A DNA stretch of 64,000 nt, taken from assembly GCA_003952965.2 (NCBI GenBank), contig CM025851.1:7729647-7793646 (forward strand), written 5' to 3'. Source of the stretch: Morella rubra (taxonomy: Eukaryota; Streptophyta; Magnoliopsida; Fagales; Myricaceae). Positions 49,281-60,373 of this stretch are shown in pieces. A program made the translations under genes and the position numbers. Numbering within the stretch: position 1 is the first letter of the stretch; each line of letters opens with the position of its first letter. Under the pieces are notes generated by a model. The model was not told the DNA's origin, did not search any database, and saw nothing but the letters and a program-made list of their open reading frames with translations.

Positions 49281-49537
49281 AACATACGTCTTAAAGCTGT
49301 GATATAAAGCTCTGGCCCAACGTTAATTAGGTTCTTGTTGTTGCTTCCAGCCACGACCTTGAGCTGCAGCTAGCAAGCCCCTTACGAGAAGATATTGTTA
49401 CAACTAAAATGAGATATGTGGAACGTACAGTCTGTCCATTTAGATGTGCTTGGATTTTTTTTTTGTACCTGCTTGCCTATATATGGGAAATCTTAACTAG
49501 ATGATAAGTCTTGAATTCCCAATGGTGCAGGGTTGAC

Positions 49538-49545
49538 TATATAAA
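49538..49545 (+). promoter_or_regulatory. TATA box of beta-galactosidase gene
   Basis: TATATAAA lies 64 bases before the ATG at 49602. Transcription would start near 49570 and leave a leader of about 30 bases. A functional-looking promoter right in front of an intronless gene is worth noting. Confidence 0.55.
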
Positions 49546-49601
49546 CCTTGTCCCTTCGGCTGAAAAATTCTAACCTTCAAGTTGGAGAGATATCTATCAG
49601 G

Positions 49602-52070
49602 ATGATCTCAACTTCTTGGATTCGTATTCTTCTCCTTCTTGTTGCGACTTCATCATTTCTATGCTCATGCTCAGCGACAGAGGTTTCATACGATGCAAAT
49701 GCCATAATTATTGGTGGCGAGCGCCGGGTTCTTTTCTCTGGATCAATCCACTATCCGCGCAGCACTGTGGAGATGTGGCCTGATTTGATCCAGAAGGCAA
49801 AGGATGGTGGCCTGGATGCCATTGAAACCTACATTTTTTGGAATCTCCATGAGCCTGAGCGTCGCAAGTATGACTTTTCGGGAAATCTAGACTTCGTCAA
49901 GTTTTTCAAGCTCGTACAGGAGGCTGGTTTGTACGTCGTTGTACGCATTGGTCCTTACGTCTGCGCTGAGTGGGACTATGGAGGATTCCCTTTGTGGTTG
50001 CACAACTTACCAGAGATTCAGTTAAGGACAGATAATGAGGTTTTTAAGAGCGAAATGCAAACGTTTACGGCCAAGGTAGTGCACATGTGCAAAGAAGCGG
50101 GGCTTTTTGCACCACAAGGAGGACCCATAATCATTTCACAGATAGAGAACGAATATGGAAATATCATGGGATCTTATGGAGCCGCAGGGGAATCTTACAT
50201 AAAATGGTGTGCACAAATGGCTGAATCACTCGAAACCGGCATCCCATGGATTATGTGCCAGCAAAAGGATGCTCCACAGCCCATAATCAACACGTGCAAT
50301 GGGTTTTATTGCAGCTCATTCGAGCCCAACAATCCCGAGAGTCCCAAAATGTACACTGAAAATTGGACGGGATGGTTCATGACCTGGGGGAGCAAAAACC
50401 CTCACAGAACTGCCGAAGATGTGGCATTCTCAGTCGCACGCTTTTTCCAAACCGGCGGAGTCTTCAACAATTATTATATGTACCATGGTGGAACCAACTT
50501 TGGGCGCACTGCTGGAGGCCCATACATTACGACTTCTTACGATTATGATGCACCGCTTGATGAATATGGTAACTTGAACCAGCCCAAATGGGGGCATCTA
50601 AAGCAACTCCATGCAGCCATTAAATTGGGAGAAAAGGTTCTCACTAATGGCACAAGGACCAGCAAGCTATTGGGAACATCTGTTTATTTGACAACATACG
50701 CGAACAACGCAACTGGCCAGAGATTTTGTTTCTTGAGCAATTCAGACGCGACCCAAGATGCGAATATTGACTTGCAACAAGACGGCAAGTACTTGGTGCC
50801 TGCTTGGTCAGTTACCATTCTTGATGGCTGCAATGAGGAAGTTTACAACACTGCAAAGGTCAACACCCAGACATCTGTTTTTGTAAAGAAACAACGCAAA
50901 GCTAAACAGCTCTCTTGGATGTGGGCACCAGAGCCTATGAAGGACACCCTACGGGGAAAAGGAAGATTTAGAGCAAACCATCTTCTTGACCAAAAAGAAA
51001 CGACTGTGGATTCCAGTGACTACTTGTGGTACATGACAAAGTTTAAGATCAAGGACGTGTCTTCTTGGAACAACACCATCCTACGTGTGAACACCACCGG
51101 CCATGTACTTCATGCTTTCGTGAATCGGAGGTTCTTAGGTTCCCAATGGGGCACTTCAGGCGATCTAGATTTCGTGTTTGAGAAGCCGGTTTCTTTGAAA
51201 CCTGGGAACAACGTTATATCCCTACTAAGCGCCACAGTCGGACTGCCAAATTATGGTGCATTCTATGATTTGAAACCGACTGGCATTGCGGGTGGTCCGG
51301 TTCAGTTGATTAAAGACAATAGCACCGAGGATTTATCATCGAACCGTTGGTCTTATAAGGTTGGGTTGAATGGCGAGGCTAGACAACTCTACAATCCAGA
51401 CATACCACATGGATCTAGATGGAGGACATCAAGTGAGCTTTCTACTGGGAGACGGCTGACATGGTACAAGGCCGAGTTCAAACGCCCCTCTGGTACAGAC
51501 CCCGTGGTGGTGGACTTGCAAGGCATGGGCAAAGGGCATGCTTGGGTGAATGGAAGAAGCCTAGGGCGATTTTGGCCATCTTTATTTGCTGATAAAAATG
51601 GATGCAGCGATACCTGTGATTATCGTGGCGCATATGGACCTGGAAAATGCGAGTACAATTGTGGCAATCCATCTCAAAGGTGGTACCATGTCCCAAGATC
51701 ATTTATTCACAACGGGACAAACACTTTGATTTTGTTTGAAGAATTTGGTGGGAACCCTAAGAAAGTGTCTTTCAAAACTGTGACAGTAGGAACTGTCTGT
51801 GGGAATGCATATGAGGGGAGCACCTTGGAATTATCATGCCAAGGCGGGAAAAGGATATCAGAAATCCAATTCGCCAGCTTTGGAGATCCCAATGGAAAGT
51901 GTCAATCGTTCACTAGAGGCTCATGGGAGGCCACGGATAGCTTGGATACAGTGCAAAAGATATGCTCTGGGAGGGAGACTTGTGCGATCCATGTGTCAGC
52001 AGAAACATTTGGATCAAGCAACCATTCGATTACGAGTTCTAGACTCGCAGTGCAAGCTCTTTGCAGGTAA
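49602..52070 (+). CDS. Intronless GH35 beta-galactosidase with SUEL lectin domain
   Basis: One uninterrupted frame of 822 residues. The start MISTSWIRILLLLVATS begins a signal peptide; the frame is open upstream but without an ATG. GH35 catalytic domain: FSGSIHYPRS, GLDAIETYIFWNLHEP, GPYVCAEWDYGGFPLWL, GGPIIISQIENEYG (173-186, acid/base E184), YTENWTGWF (nucleophile E253), YYMYHGGTNFGRTAGGPYIT. Jelly-roll domains follow, then a Cys-rich SUEL/galactose-binding lectin domain (about 740-822, ending AVQALCR). Such enzymes remove terminal beta-galactosyl units from cell-wall polysaccharides and glycoproteins in the apoplast. It looks closest to the AtBGAL7/BGAL15 type. Family members normally have many introns, so a fully intronless copy suggests retroposition or complete intron loss. 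All catalytic residues are present. Confidence 0.95.
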   Translation: MISTSWIRILLLLVATSSFLCSCSATEVSYDANAIIIGGERRVLFSGSIHYPRSTVEMWPDLIQKAKDGGLDAIETYIFWNLHEPERRKYDFSGNLDFVKFFKLVQEAGLYVVVRIGPYVCAEWDYGGFPLWLHNLPEIQLRTDNEVFKSEMQTFTAKVVHMCKEAGLFAPQGGPIIISQIENEYGNIMGSYGAAGESYIKWCAQMAESLETGIPWIMCQQKDAPQPIINTCNGFYCSSFEPNNPESPKMYTENWTGWFMTWGSKNPHRTAEDVAFSVARFFQTGGVFNNYYMYHGGTNFGRTAGGPYITTSYDYDAPLDEYGNLNQPKWGHLKQLHAAIKLGEKVLTNGTRTSKLLGTSVYLTTYANNATGQRFCFLSNSDATQDANIDLQQDGKYLVPAWSVTILDGCNEEVYNTAKVNTQTSVFVKKQRKAKQLSWMWAPEPMKDTLRGKGRFRANHLLDQKETTVDSSDYLWYMTKFKIKDVSSWNNTILRVNTTGHVLHAFVNRRFLGSQWGTSGDLDFVFEKPVSLKPGNNVISLLSATVGLPNYGAFYDLKPTGIAGGPVQLIKDNSTEDLSSNRWSYKVGLNGEARQLYNPDIPHGSRWRTSSELSTGRRLTWYKAEFKRPSGTDPVVVDLQGMGKGHAWVNGRSLGRFWPSLFADKNGCSDTCDYRGAYGPGKCEYNCGNPSQRWYHVPRSFIHNGTNTLILFEEFGGNPKKVSFKTVTVGTVCGNAYEGSTLELSCQGGKRISEIQFASFGDPNGKCQSFTRGSWEATDSLDTVQKICSGRETCAIHVSAETFGSSNHSITSSRLAVQALCR

Positions 52071-52489
52071 TAATGTCCTTGTTGTGGAACACTAGGCTAT
52101 GATTCCTAGCACCCGACTTGGTTTTAGGGTGTGAAAATGTATTGCTTCTAATACAAATAAGGGTGATAGAGTTTACAATTTTTTCACTTTGAAGGCTATC
52201 GATCGATTCTACAAGTTAAAGCAACAACTTCGTTGAGATGCTGTATATATGCATTCCTCATGTCACTAAGTCACAACCTTGTGTGATCTGCTCTTGATCT
52301 CACTTTCAGGGACGATCCACTTATGCTAACTAATACAAACTCCCCAGAAACAGTGGCATTCACAGTATTAACCAGCAAATAAAGGAGGCTAGCTTGAAAC
52401 CCATGATGAGTATCAACTGCTCGGCAAAATATCCAACAGACGAATTGCAAATGCCTTGATTGGATTTGGGGATAGGAAGATAGTTTTAA

Positions 52490-52888
52490 GGGGAAAATAC
52501 ACTTTTCACCCATGAACTACCATAGATTTTACACTTTACACCCTAAACTACCAATTTTGACACATTACACCCTCTAACTACTAATTTTTAACACTTTGCA
52601 CTTTTTATCAAATTTTTAGACTAAAATGACGATAATGTCCTTAACTCATTTTGCATATATTGAAGATATTGTTGTCAATTCATTAATTTCTCAAGGGTAT
52701 TATTGTCAAATAGAGGGTGCAAAGTGTTTAATATTAGTAGTTGGAGGGTGTAATGTGTCAAAGTAGGTAGTTTAGAGTGCAAAGTGTATAACATTAGTAG
52801 TTTGAGGGTGTAATGTCTTAAAGATGGTAGTTTGGGGTGCAATGTGTTACTACTCCGGTAGTTTGTAGGTGAAAAATATATTTTCCCC
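52490..52888. mobile_element. Tourist-like MITE with TAA target-site duplication
   Basis: A 399-bp element with terminal inverted repeats of about 32 bp: GGGGAAAATACACTTTTCAC at the left and, inverted, GGGGAAAATATATTTTTCAC at the right. It is flanked by TAA on both sides (52487-52489 and 52889-52891), as expected for PIF/Harbinger-type (Tourist) insertions. The inside is a series of repeated phrases like GGGTG(C/T)AATGT. It has no open frame. A diverged copy lies at 732-1163. Confidence 0.88.
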
Positions 52889-54434
52889 TAATTTTAAAAC
52901 AAAACATAACCCCAGCCCACATAATAGACTATCCTACTTTAGACCTTTTTTTTTTTTTTTTTTATTGTGAACGAGTTTCTTGTGTCACAGATAATTAGGC
53001 GCCTCCAGACTCCTGCCCCATCCTTTTGGCTCCACCATTTTGTCTTCATCTGATGTGTGGCCTGTTGTGTCATGATACTAGTCCCACAATCAAGGGATGG
53101 AACTCTGATCACTCGGTCAATGGGTTTCTGCTCCCAATTCCTCATTGCCGCCTTCATTGGATCCCCGCGCGCCAAAACATTCAGCAACACTACAGTTACA
53201 CTCAGTAGCGAAACCATGACTCAAATGAAAGGGGACAAACACTTAAGTCGAAATGACATTTCAAAAATTTTTCTTATGTAATATAAAAAATATCTTAAAA
53301 TTAAATTATTAAAAATTAAAAATTAAAAATATTAAAATATACGTACCCTACAATTTAATTGCAATAATTGAAAACGCAAAATAGTTTTCTTTCTAATATA
53401 ATTGCACATATTCGACATGAACCCGCTGCATTTTCTTTCAGCTAAATATATAAAAAATTGCATGCATTTCTAACCAATCCACTATAACAATAAAAAGCAA
53501 ATGAAAAGAGTTATTTTAAACAAAAAAAACATGTAATTCTGAACACCTCCTTTTGTTTATTATATTCGACTATTATGTGATTCCGTTTCGTTGCAGAGAA
53601 CAGGAATGAAAAGGAAATACTCCCCTGCTGTCTACCACATTTGGGTTTCGAAAAGTAAAAGACGATCAAGTGCAAACGAGACCCCAAAGTTTTAAAAACA
53701 TTGATAAAAGCATTCATTTTGGGGTGTCTTGACAAAAACATTAAATTGCTTTATTGAAGAGAAGGCCATTGGGAATGACTAGGCAATGCTGGTTCTTTTT
53801 TTTCCTCTTTTTTCGATCATTTCTACGCAAACAAATGAAGAACTTCGCGGAAAACATAGAGTAAAGAACAAAAAGATAAAAAGAAAGATAAAAAAGCAAT
53901 ACCAAACTTGGCCCAAGGGGGGCATTGCCCGCTGGGGGGCAAACACTTATAAAAATAAAAAATAAATAAATTTAATTTAATTTTACAGAACTAAGGGGTG
54001 GCAAGCGTCCCGGCTTTTCACCTCTTCGGTCCGCCACCGGTTGCTTACACTTAGTGCCGTCACAAATAATGTAAGTTACACAAAAATCATGAACCGAACA
54101 ACTTTGTCGGAACAACTACAACCACCAACAGAAGATGCACAGCTCTTATTGTCCTCATCAACATGCATCTCTGCAAGAAAATCATTAAAGCCAAACGTGA
54201 GATAGACATTGTACATAATTGGAACCGAAAAGGGACGGTGAAGAACTGAAGATGTCACTTATGATTCAGTTGGGCAGTTGGGCATCGAATGGAGGGCGAG
54301 ACAGCTAGCTGTTCTAGTCATTAACCCAATTTTCTCCTTTGACCTGCTAAGCAGTTCCTAACCCCATTTGTTTCTAGAATAAAGAAAATCTAACCCTTTT
54401 CCCTTCTTGCTAGCTTCTTTTTCCAAAGTCCAAA

Positions 54435-54546
54435 TAGAAAGATGATACTAATCTTGGCTGCTTAATTATAACAAATTACCTTTCAGATTTTAGAAAGATG
54501 ATACTAATCTTGGCTGCTTAATTATAACAAATTACCTTTCAGATTT
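54435..54546. repeat. Perfect 56-bp tandem duplication
   Basis: The units 54435-54490 and 54491-54546 are identical, starting TAGAAAGATGATACTAATCT and ending ACCTTTCAGATTT. Complete identity points to a very recent event or an assembly artefact. It lies about 0.7 kb upstream of the UVR3 start. Confidence 0.95.
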
Positions 54547-55214
54547 TTCCTTTCGTACTTTCTTTTTGTAATTCGAGAACGTTTTATTTTCTTAAATAAA
54601 TTTAGATCTTCTTTAAGATATAGGATAGAGGGAAGATTATGAAAAGAACCTATACCCGTCGTCAAAAAACAACTGTGCTTCCACTTAATTTAAATAAGGG
54701 TGATTTTTTCAATACTGTTTTTCTTCTATTATCAAGTATTTTATTGGCCAGTTTATAACGATGTATATTCGCAATAAGTACACACATGACCAGAAACTAG
54801 ACGCACTTAGATTTAAAAAAAAAAACAAGAAATTAGACTTACCGTTTTCCCTATAATTAAGGATTCAAGCTAAAATCATCTTTCGGCCATGCAGCGTCGT
54901 CGTTTATTTCTTCGGTGGCTAAACCATCTTCCGGCCGCACAAAACCAACCTACGTGGCGCCATATAGACCGGTCCTACCACTTCGGCACTTCCCTGCCAA
55001 ACATACTCTATCCTACGCCTTTTGCTTACAGCGTACATTAGGCTCTCTTCAGCGGTCTTTACCGGTTAGCCACCCTCCATATCATACACTGACGGCGTAC
55101 GTTAGATACTTTCCCTCAACGCATCATTTAAAAGCGCGAACCATACGAACTGCTCAAATTATGCGGGTTTTGCCTTCTCTCTCTTTCTCTTCGTCTCAGT
55201 GTCCAAACCCATTA

Positions 55215-58200
55215 ATGGCGTCCGGGTCGGTCTCACTCATGTGGTTCCGGAAGGGTCTGAGGATCCATGACAATCCTGCGCTCGAGTACGCCGCCAAAGG
55301 CACCGAATTTCTCTACCCTGTGTTCGTTATCGATCCACATTACATGGAGCCCGATCCGAACGCGTTCTCTCCCGGTTCTACGCGGGCGGGCCTGAACCGG
55401 ATCCGTTTCCTGCTCGAGAGCCTTGTTGATTTGGACTTGAGCCTGAAGAAGCTCGGGTCAAGGTTGTTGGTGTTGAAGGGCGAGCCGAGCGAGGTTTTGA
55501 TTCGTTGCTTGAAGGAGGTAACTCTCTCTCTCTCTTTCGCGCCCCCCCTCCTCCTCAAAACACAAAAGCCCACGCTTCCCATGTATACATTGGCGCTCCT
55601 TGTTTATGTATCATTTTCGTTTTTCACTGCAGTGGGACATCAAGAAGTTCTGTTTTGAGTATGACACAGACCCATATTACCGAGCTTTAGACCTCAAAGT
55701 TAAGGTATATATTCCATGTAAAGTAGGCATCTTTTGGTAACAAGCTCTGATGGTAGGAGATGACGGTTCTTGCATTTTCTGGTGGGATTCTGCTTGAAAT
55801 GTTTCAGTATGTTAGCTAGTACTAGAGAGATGTTTGTCGTAGATATATGGTTAAATGAAGATTTTGTACATTCTGATTCTGACAGAATTATGCGTCGGCT
55901 ACTGGAATCGAGGTTTTCTCTCCTGTGAGTCATACGCTCTTCCGTCCTGATGATATTATACAAAAGGTAAGAACACGTGTGGAGTTCAAGCTTAAATTGT
56001 ATTTGAGCTTAAGTACTTTTGGTCACTTTTAATTCCTCTTAAGTAATTGTATTCCTCTCTATCAACGTCTGGAAAAGAATGGAGGAAGGCCACCTTTGAC
56101 GTATCAATCATTTCTAAAGCTTGCTGGCCAACCCTCATGGGCATCATCCCCACTTCTACTCACACTTTCATCACTTCCGTCTGTTGGGGATGTCAGAAGT
56201 TGTGAGATTTCTGAAGTTCCGACAATCAAAGAACTTGGCTATGGAGATATTGGACAGGTTTGGAACAAATATTATTTTATTGAAAGCCGTTTCATGGAAT
56301 CATTTGTAAAGAGAGGTTTTATGCAGGATGAATCTTCCCCTTTCAGAGGTGGTGAATCACAAGCCTTGAAGAGGTTGAAAGAGACACTTAATAATAAGGT
56401 GTGGTGTACCCCGTAAATTGAGTTTCGGCGTTTTTATTCTAATTAAGTGAATAAAGAGAATATCATTCTCTCTTTCTCATATATTACTATTCTGTTTTAT
56501 ATTTCTTTTTTAATATTTGTACCTACTTTATTTACATTTGTTCAAAATGATTTACTAATCCCTAATCTAAATCCTAATAGCTCTTTATCCTCTTGCTTAA
56601 TGTTCTGTTACCGTTTGTTTACCCAAGAGTTCATCTATAGATCACTGGTTATGTGCATTAGCTGACCATAGTATACTTTGAGTTATATTTATTTGCGACA
56701 AAATTCTGTGATGTGGCATTGGCGTTGTAAGTTTGCTTATTCAATTTATTGACTTTATTTGTTTCTGAGGTTTCCAGATTTATGAATTTAGAATATTGGA
56801 TGTCATAGAATTTTAAAGTTCCTTGTAGTGGGGCACAATGAGGAGAATTAGCATAGTAACAGCGATGATACTTTCCAATATTTCTGAACCATATTTGCGT
56901 GGCCCAACCATTTACCTCAATTTACCATACTGGTCTGCCAGATCCTTTCTATATGCCTCTGAACGAACAGTTACTGCTGCTGTGTAACTCTTTCATGAAT
57001 TTCAGTTCTCTTAGTATGAACCACAATTTGGATTTTGGTTTACTCCATGACACTTTTCACTTTTGGTTTTTTAGCTGCCAATTTAATGTTCTCTAATTGT
57101 ACTCTGAACCATTAAGCAGTTTGTCTGGCCTGCTAATTTAATGGAGTATGAACAGCAAGCATTAACTCAGTTCGTGTTGGCCTGCTGTATTGTGTCTTGC
57201 TCTCGAAATTAAGTTTTTATGCTGGCTCAAAAGTAAACAAAACTTTGTGGGGTTACATAGGTTTGGTTAGTTATATTCCTCCCTCTGATGACTTAACTGG
57301 AGAATGTGAAGCTATTTCTATTGAGGACTTCCAAAGTCCAGTTCAGCTCTGAATCAAGTTCACCCAGTTCATGGAATGCCTACTTCTATGACTAGACTTG
57401 TAAATTTCAACTTGTTTGTTCCTCAGTTTCTACTGACTAACGTTCTATGTCACTCTTTCTCTCAATTGTGTTATAGGAGTGGGTGGCAACATTTGAGAAG
57501 CCCAAGGGAAATCCATCTGCATTTCAAAAGCCAGCAACAACTGTTTTATCACCTTACTTGAAAGTGAGTGATGAAAAGGAAGAGCTAGATTGTTTGTCCC
57601 TTTCTGTTACTGTTTCTTGATTTTACACCGCAAACCTAGAGGCTAGAAGAATTGAGAGGAACTTATTATCGTGCTTCTGTTTGTTCTTATATTTTTTTAT
57701 CTTGTTTTCACCTCCCTGACAGTTCGGATGTCTTTCTTCGAGGTATTTCTACCAATGCCTTCAAGATGTATATAACAATGTCAGAAGTCACACATCACCT
57801 CCAGTTTCTCTTCTTGGACAGGTCATTTTTTATTCTAGTAATGATTGTTCAAGTATTCCTGTACTAGATTCTGCAGCCGAGATTAACTTTTGACATGTGT
57901 AGTTATTATGGCGAGACTTTTTCTACACTGTGGCTTTTGGCACTCCAAATTTTGACAAGATGAGGGGTAATCGAATATGCAAGCAGGTAAACTACTACCT
58001 CAAATGAAAAAGAGCTAAGTTACTATTTGATGCAAGATTTTTCCAAATGGATTGTTCCATATTTTTCTGCATTTGGTGTCTGGAAATTGTTAGTTAAACA
58101 AGAATTTTTAGTAGCAATGGAAATCTATATTGTAAACACTAGTAAAAATCTTACATCCGAAGCATAAGTTAACCATCCACTTTCCTTCCATTGCCATCAC

Positions 58201-60373
58201 CACTTTCTCCCTACCTCTCCGCCGCCATCGCCATCACAGCCACACCCCTCTCCACTATTGGTTGGAAAGTACCCCTTTTACTTGGGTGGGTTGAAAGTAT
58301 TAATTTTTTAACCTTATATATATGCTTTCTTGTATACATGGGGACCAACTTCTATTACTTTTCATTTTTACCCTTGATTAGGGGCAAGTTGCAAGTCTAA
58401 TTTTCTAGCTTAAAAAAAGACTAGTGAGCCCTTTTGGTGGTGAAATGAAAAGAGAGAATATTACTCCCTTTGTCATAGCTTGCATACACAAACATTATTA
58501 TCTGAGCCCGTCTACATAAATACATAAGTAAAAACATGTGTGACAGCGAATTGCAAAACTACTGAATGTTATAGGCCATTTAATTCCAATTGATCTTGGC
58601 TCTTCAAGTCGACTTGATTTTTTTTTTCTTTTTTCAACAAAAGAAATTGATTCTCCTAGGATTGTTATAGATGAACTATTCGTGTAGATACCTTGGGATG
58701 ACAATGATGAACTGCTGGTGGCTTGGAGGGATGCTAGGACCGGATACCCATGGATTGATGCTATCATGGTTCAGGTCAGGTCTGTTGTTAGCTTCTGCAT
58801 GCAAATGTTGATACCAATCTATAGGCTGCATTTCTGCTCCAACCAAACCATATGCTTTTTTAAGATTTCCATCTTCTGGCATTCTATTTGAGATCTACAC
58901 CAATTTCCTATTGTAGCTCTCCAAGTGGGGTTGGATACATCATCTAGCACGGCATTCTGTTGCCTGTTTTTTAACTCGTGGCGATCTGGTACATGACTGT
59001 CATCTCTTAGGGAGAAAAAAAATTTCTGCATAATTCCCTCCTGTTCCCGCCTGACATATATCATGTGTTGCTGATAGTTTGTCCATTGGGAAAAAGGACG
59101 TGATGTTTTTGAGAGGCTTCTGATTGATTCAGATTGGGCAATCAACAATGGAAACTGGCTTTGGCTTTCATGTTCGTCATTCTTTTACCAGGTATGAAGC
59201 ATATATCTCCTTTATATACAAGTTCTCGGGATGATATTACCCATAAGTAAGAAGTGACTAGAATTTCAGCAGCAACACAAAGATGGAGCTTTATGATTCT
59301 AACTGTATGTGTGATTCATGTTTCTAGTACAGGTCAAATGAATAATAGGTCTATTATTATTAGGTAACGAGTGCCAGGGAAAACATTATTGCTTTGGAAA
59401 ATTGGAACCTCTTATCTGAGACTTTCCCTGTGTCTTCATGTAAATGTTTCCAAGGGAATTATTATATGTGCTATAATCAGATAATTTAAAATCACGTCAC
59501 ATTTTAAAGGCCAGTGTAATTTATGGCTGTGTTGTGTTTCATTGCTAGGGTTTGTAAGTAGGTTGTTTGGAGGGATCTGAGTGCTTGAATTTAGAATTTA
59601 GCACTTTTCACATATTGCTTCATAAGGCAGCTGAATTATGTTGCCCCTATCTGAAGGCTTTCTTATATGCTGATAAGTTCTATGTTGATCAGTATAACCG
59701 TATATACTCCCCAATCTCATTTGGAAAGAAGTATGATGCAGATGGTGATTATATCAGGCATTTTCTTCCAGTACTAAAAGGTACATTTAGTCTCCTCTCA
59801 CTTTCTTCATATTCTTTTTGGCTGGTTATGTTCTTCTTTAACTCTTACAATCAAATGTAACTTCTAGATATGCCAAAGGAGTACCTTTATGAACCATGGA
59901 CAGCTCCTCTAAGTGTTCAGACTAAAGCAAAGTGCATAATTGGAAGAGATTATCCAAAGCCGGGTCAGTTCTTTCTCTGTAGTTAAGTTGCTCCTCACCT
60001 TTCGATCCAGTTCTCAGACAGTAGTTCACAGATGTTCATCTGTGGTGAACCACGGAATCACTGATGGGATGTTAAACACGTCTTTTTCATGCATCTTTAT
60101 TTTTAATCTATATTTAAAGGATGTCTCAGCATTGATATCTAGTACATAATTTTGTAATTTTTCTTTCAACTTTAACCTTATTTTGTTTCAGTGGTTCTTC
60201 ATGATTCTGCAAGCAAAGAGTGTAGGAGGAAGATGGCTGAAGCCTATGCATTGAACCAAAAATTGAATGGCGTAGTGTGGGAAGAAGATCTGAGAGACTT
60301 GAGGAGAAAGATGGAGGAAAATCCGAAGCAGGAAGCTAAAACTAAAAGGATGAGACAAAAGCTGATTGACTAG
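55215..60373 (+). CDS. UVR3: (6-4) DNA photolyase
   Basis: Fourteen exons: 55215-55517, 55633-55704, 55886-55966, 56078-56257, 56327-56398, 57477-57563, 57723-57821, 57903-57986, 58688-58774, 58917-58988, 59078-59191, 59693-59780, 59868-59963, 60192-60373. Phases agree, giving 538 residues. The flavoprotein uses light to repair UV-induced (6-4) pyrimidine-pyrimidone lesions. N-terminal antenna-binding fold: [34 protein letters not shown]-terminal FAD domain: [74 protein letters not shown] (with the two active-site His of (6-4) photolyases), [49 protein letters not shown] chose [11 protein letters not shown], which matches Arabidopsis. An ATG at 55161 would add 18 residues. All exons are intact. 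Confidence 0.97.

Larger units (their letters stand above)
48840..49601. other. Short intergenic region before beta-galactosidase
   Basis: AT-rich, with a family A repeat at 49168-49280 and a TATA box at 49538-49545. It includes the 3' UTR of the DUF642 gene. No coding signal is seen. Confidence 0.65.
52071..55160. other. Intergenic region with MITE and repeats
   Basis: The MITE at 52490-52888 lies 420 bases after the beta-galactosidase stop. A T-run lies near 52947-52964; read on the minus strand it is an A-run, and a 92-codon minus frame (53217-52939) runs into it, but I saw no target-site duplication. Bases 53270-54400 are AT-rich without coding signal. A perfect 56-bp tandem duplication lies at 54435-54546. 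From about 54890 the GC content rises into the UVR3 promoter and leader. Confidence 0.6.

Noticed and set aside
49548..49601. Upstream extension of the beta-galactosidase frame
   Set aside because: It would need a TTG start. The first ATG at 49602 begins a good signal peptide and fits the TATA position.
52939..53217. Minus-strand 92-codon frame running into an A-run, possible processed pseudogene
   Set aside because: No target-site duplication was found next to the A-run, and the peptide matches no family I recognise. Noted under the intergenic entry only.
54915..55160. Long upstream extension of the UVR3 frame
   Set aside because: The frame is open but has no ATG before 55161, and the extension is not part of known (6-4) photolyases.
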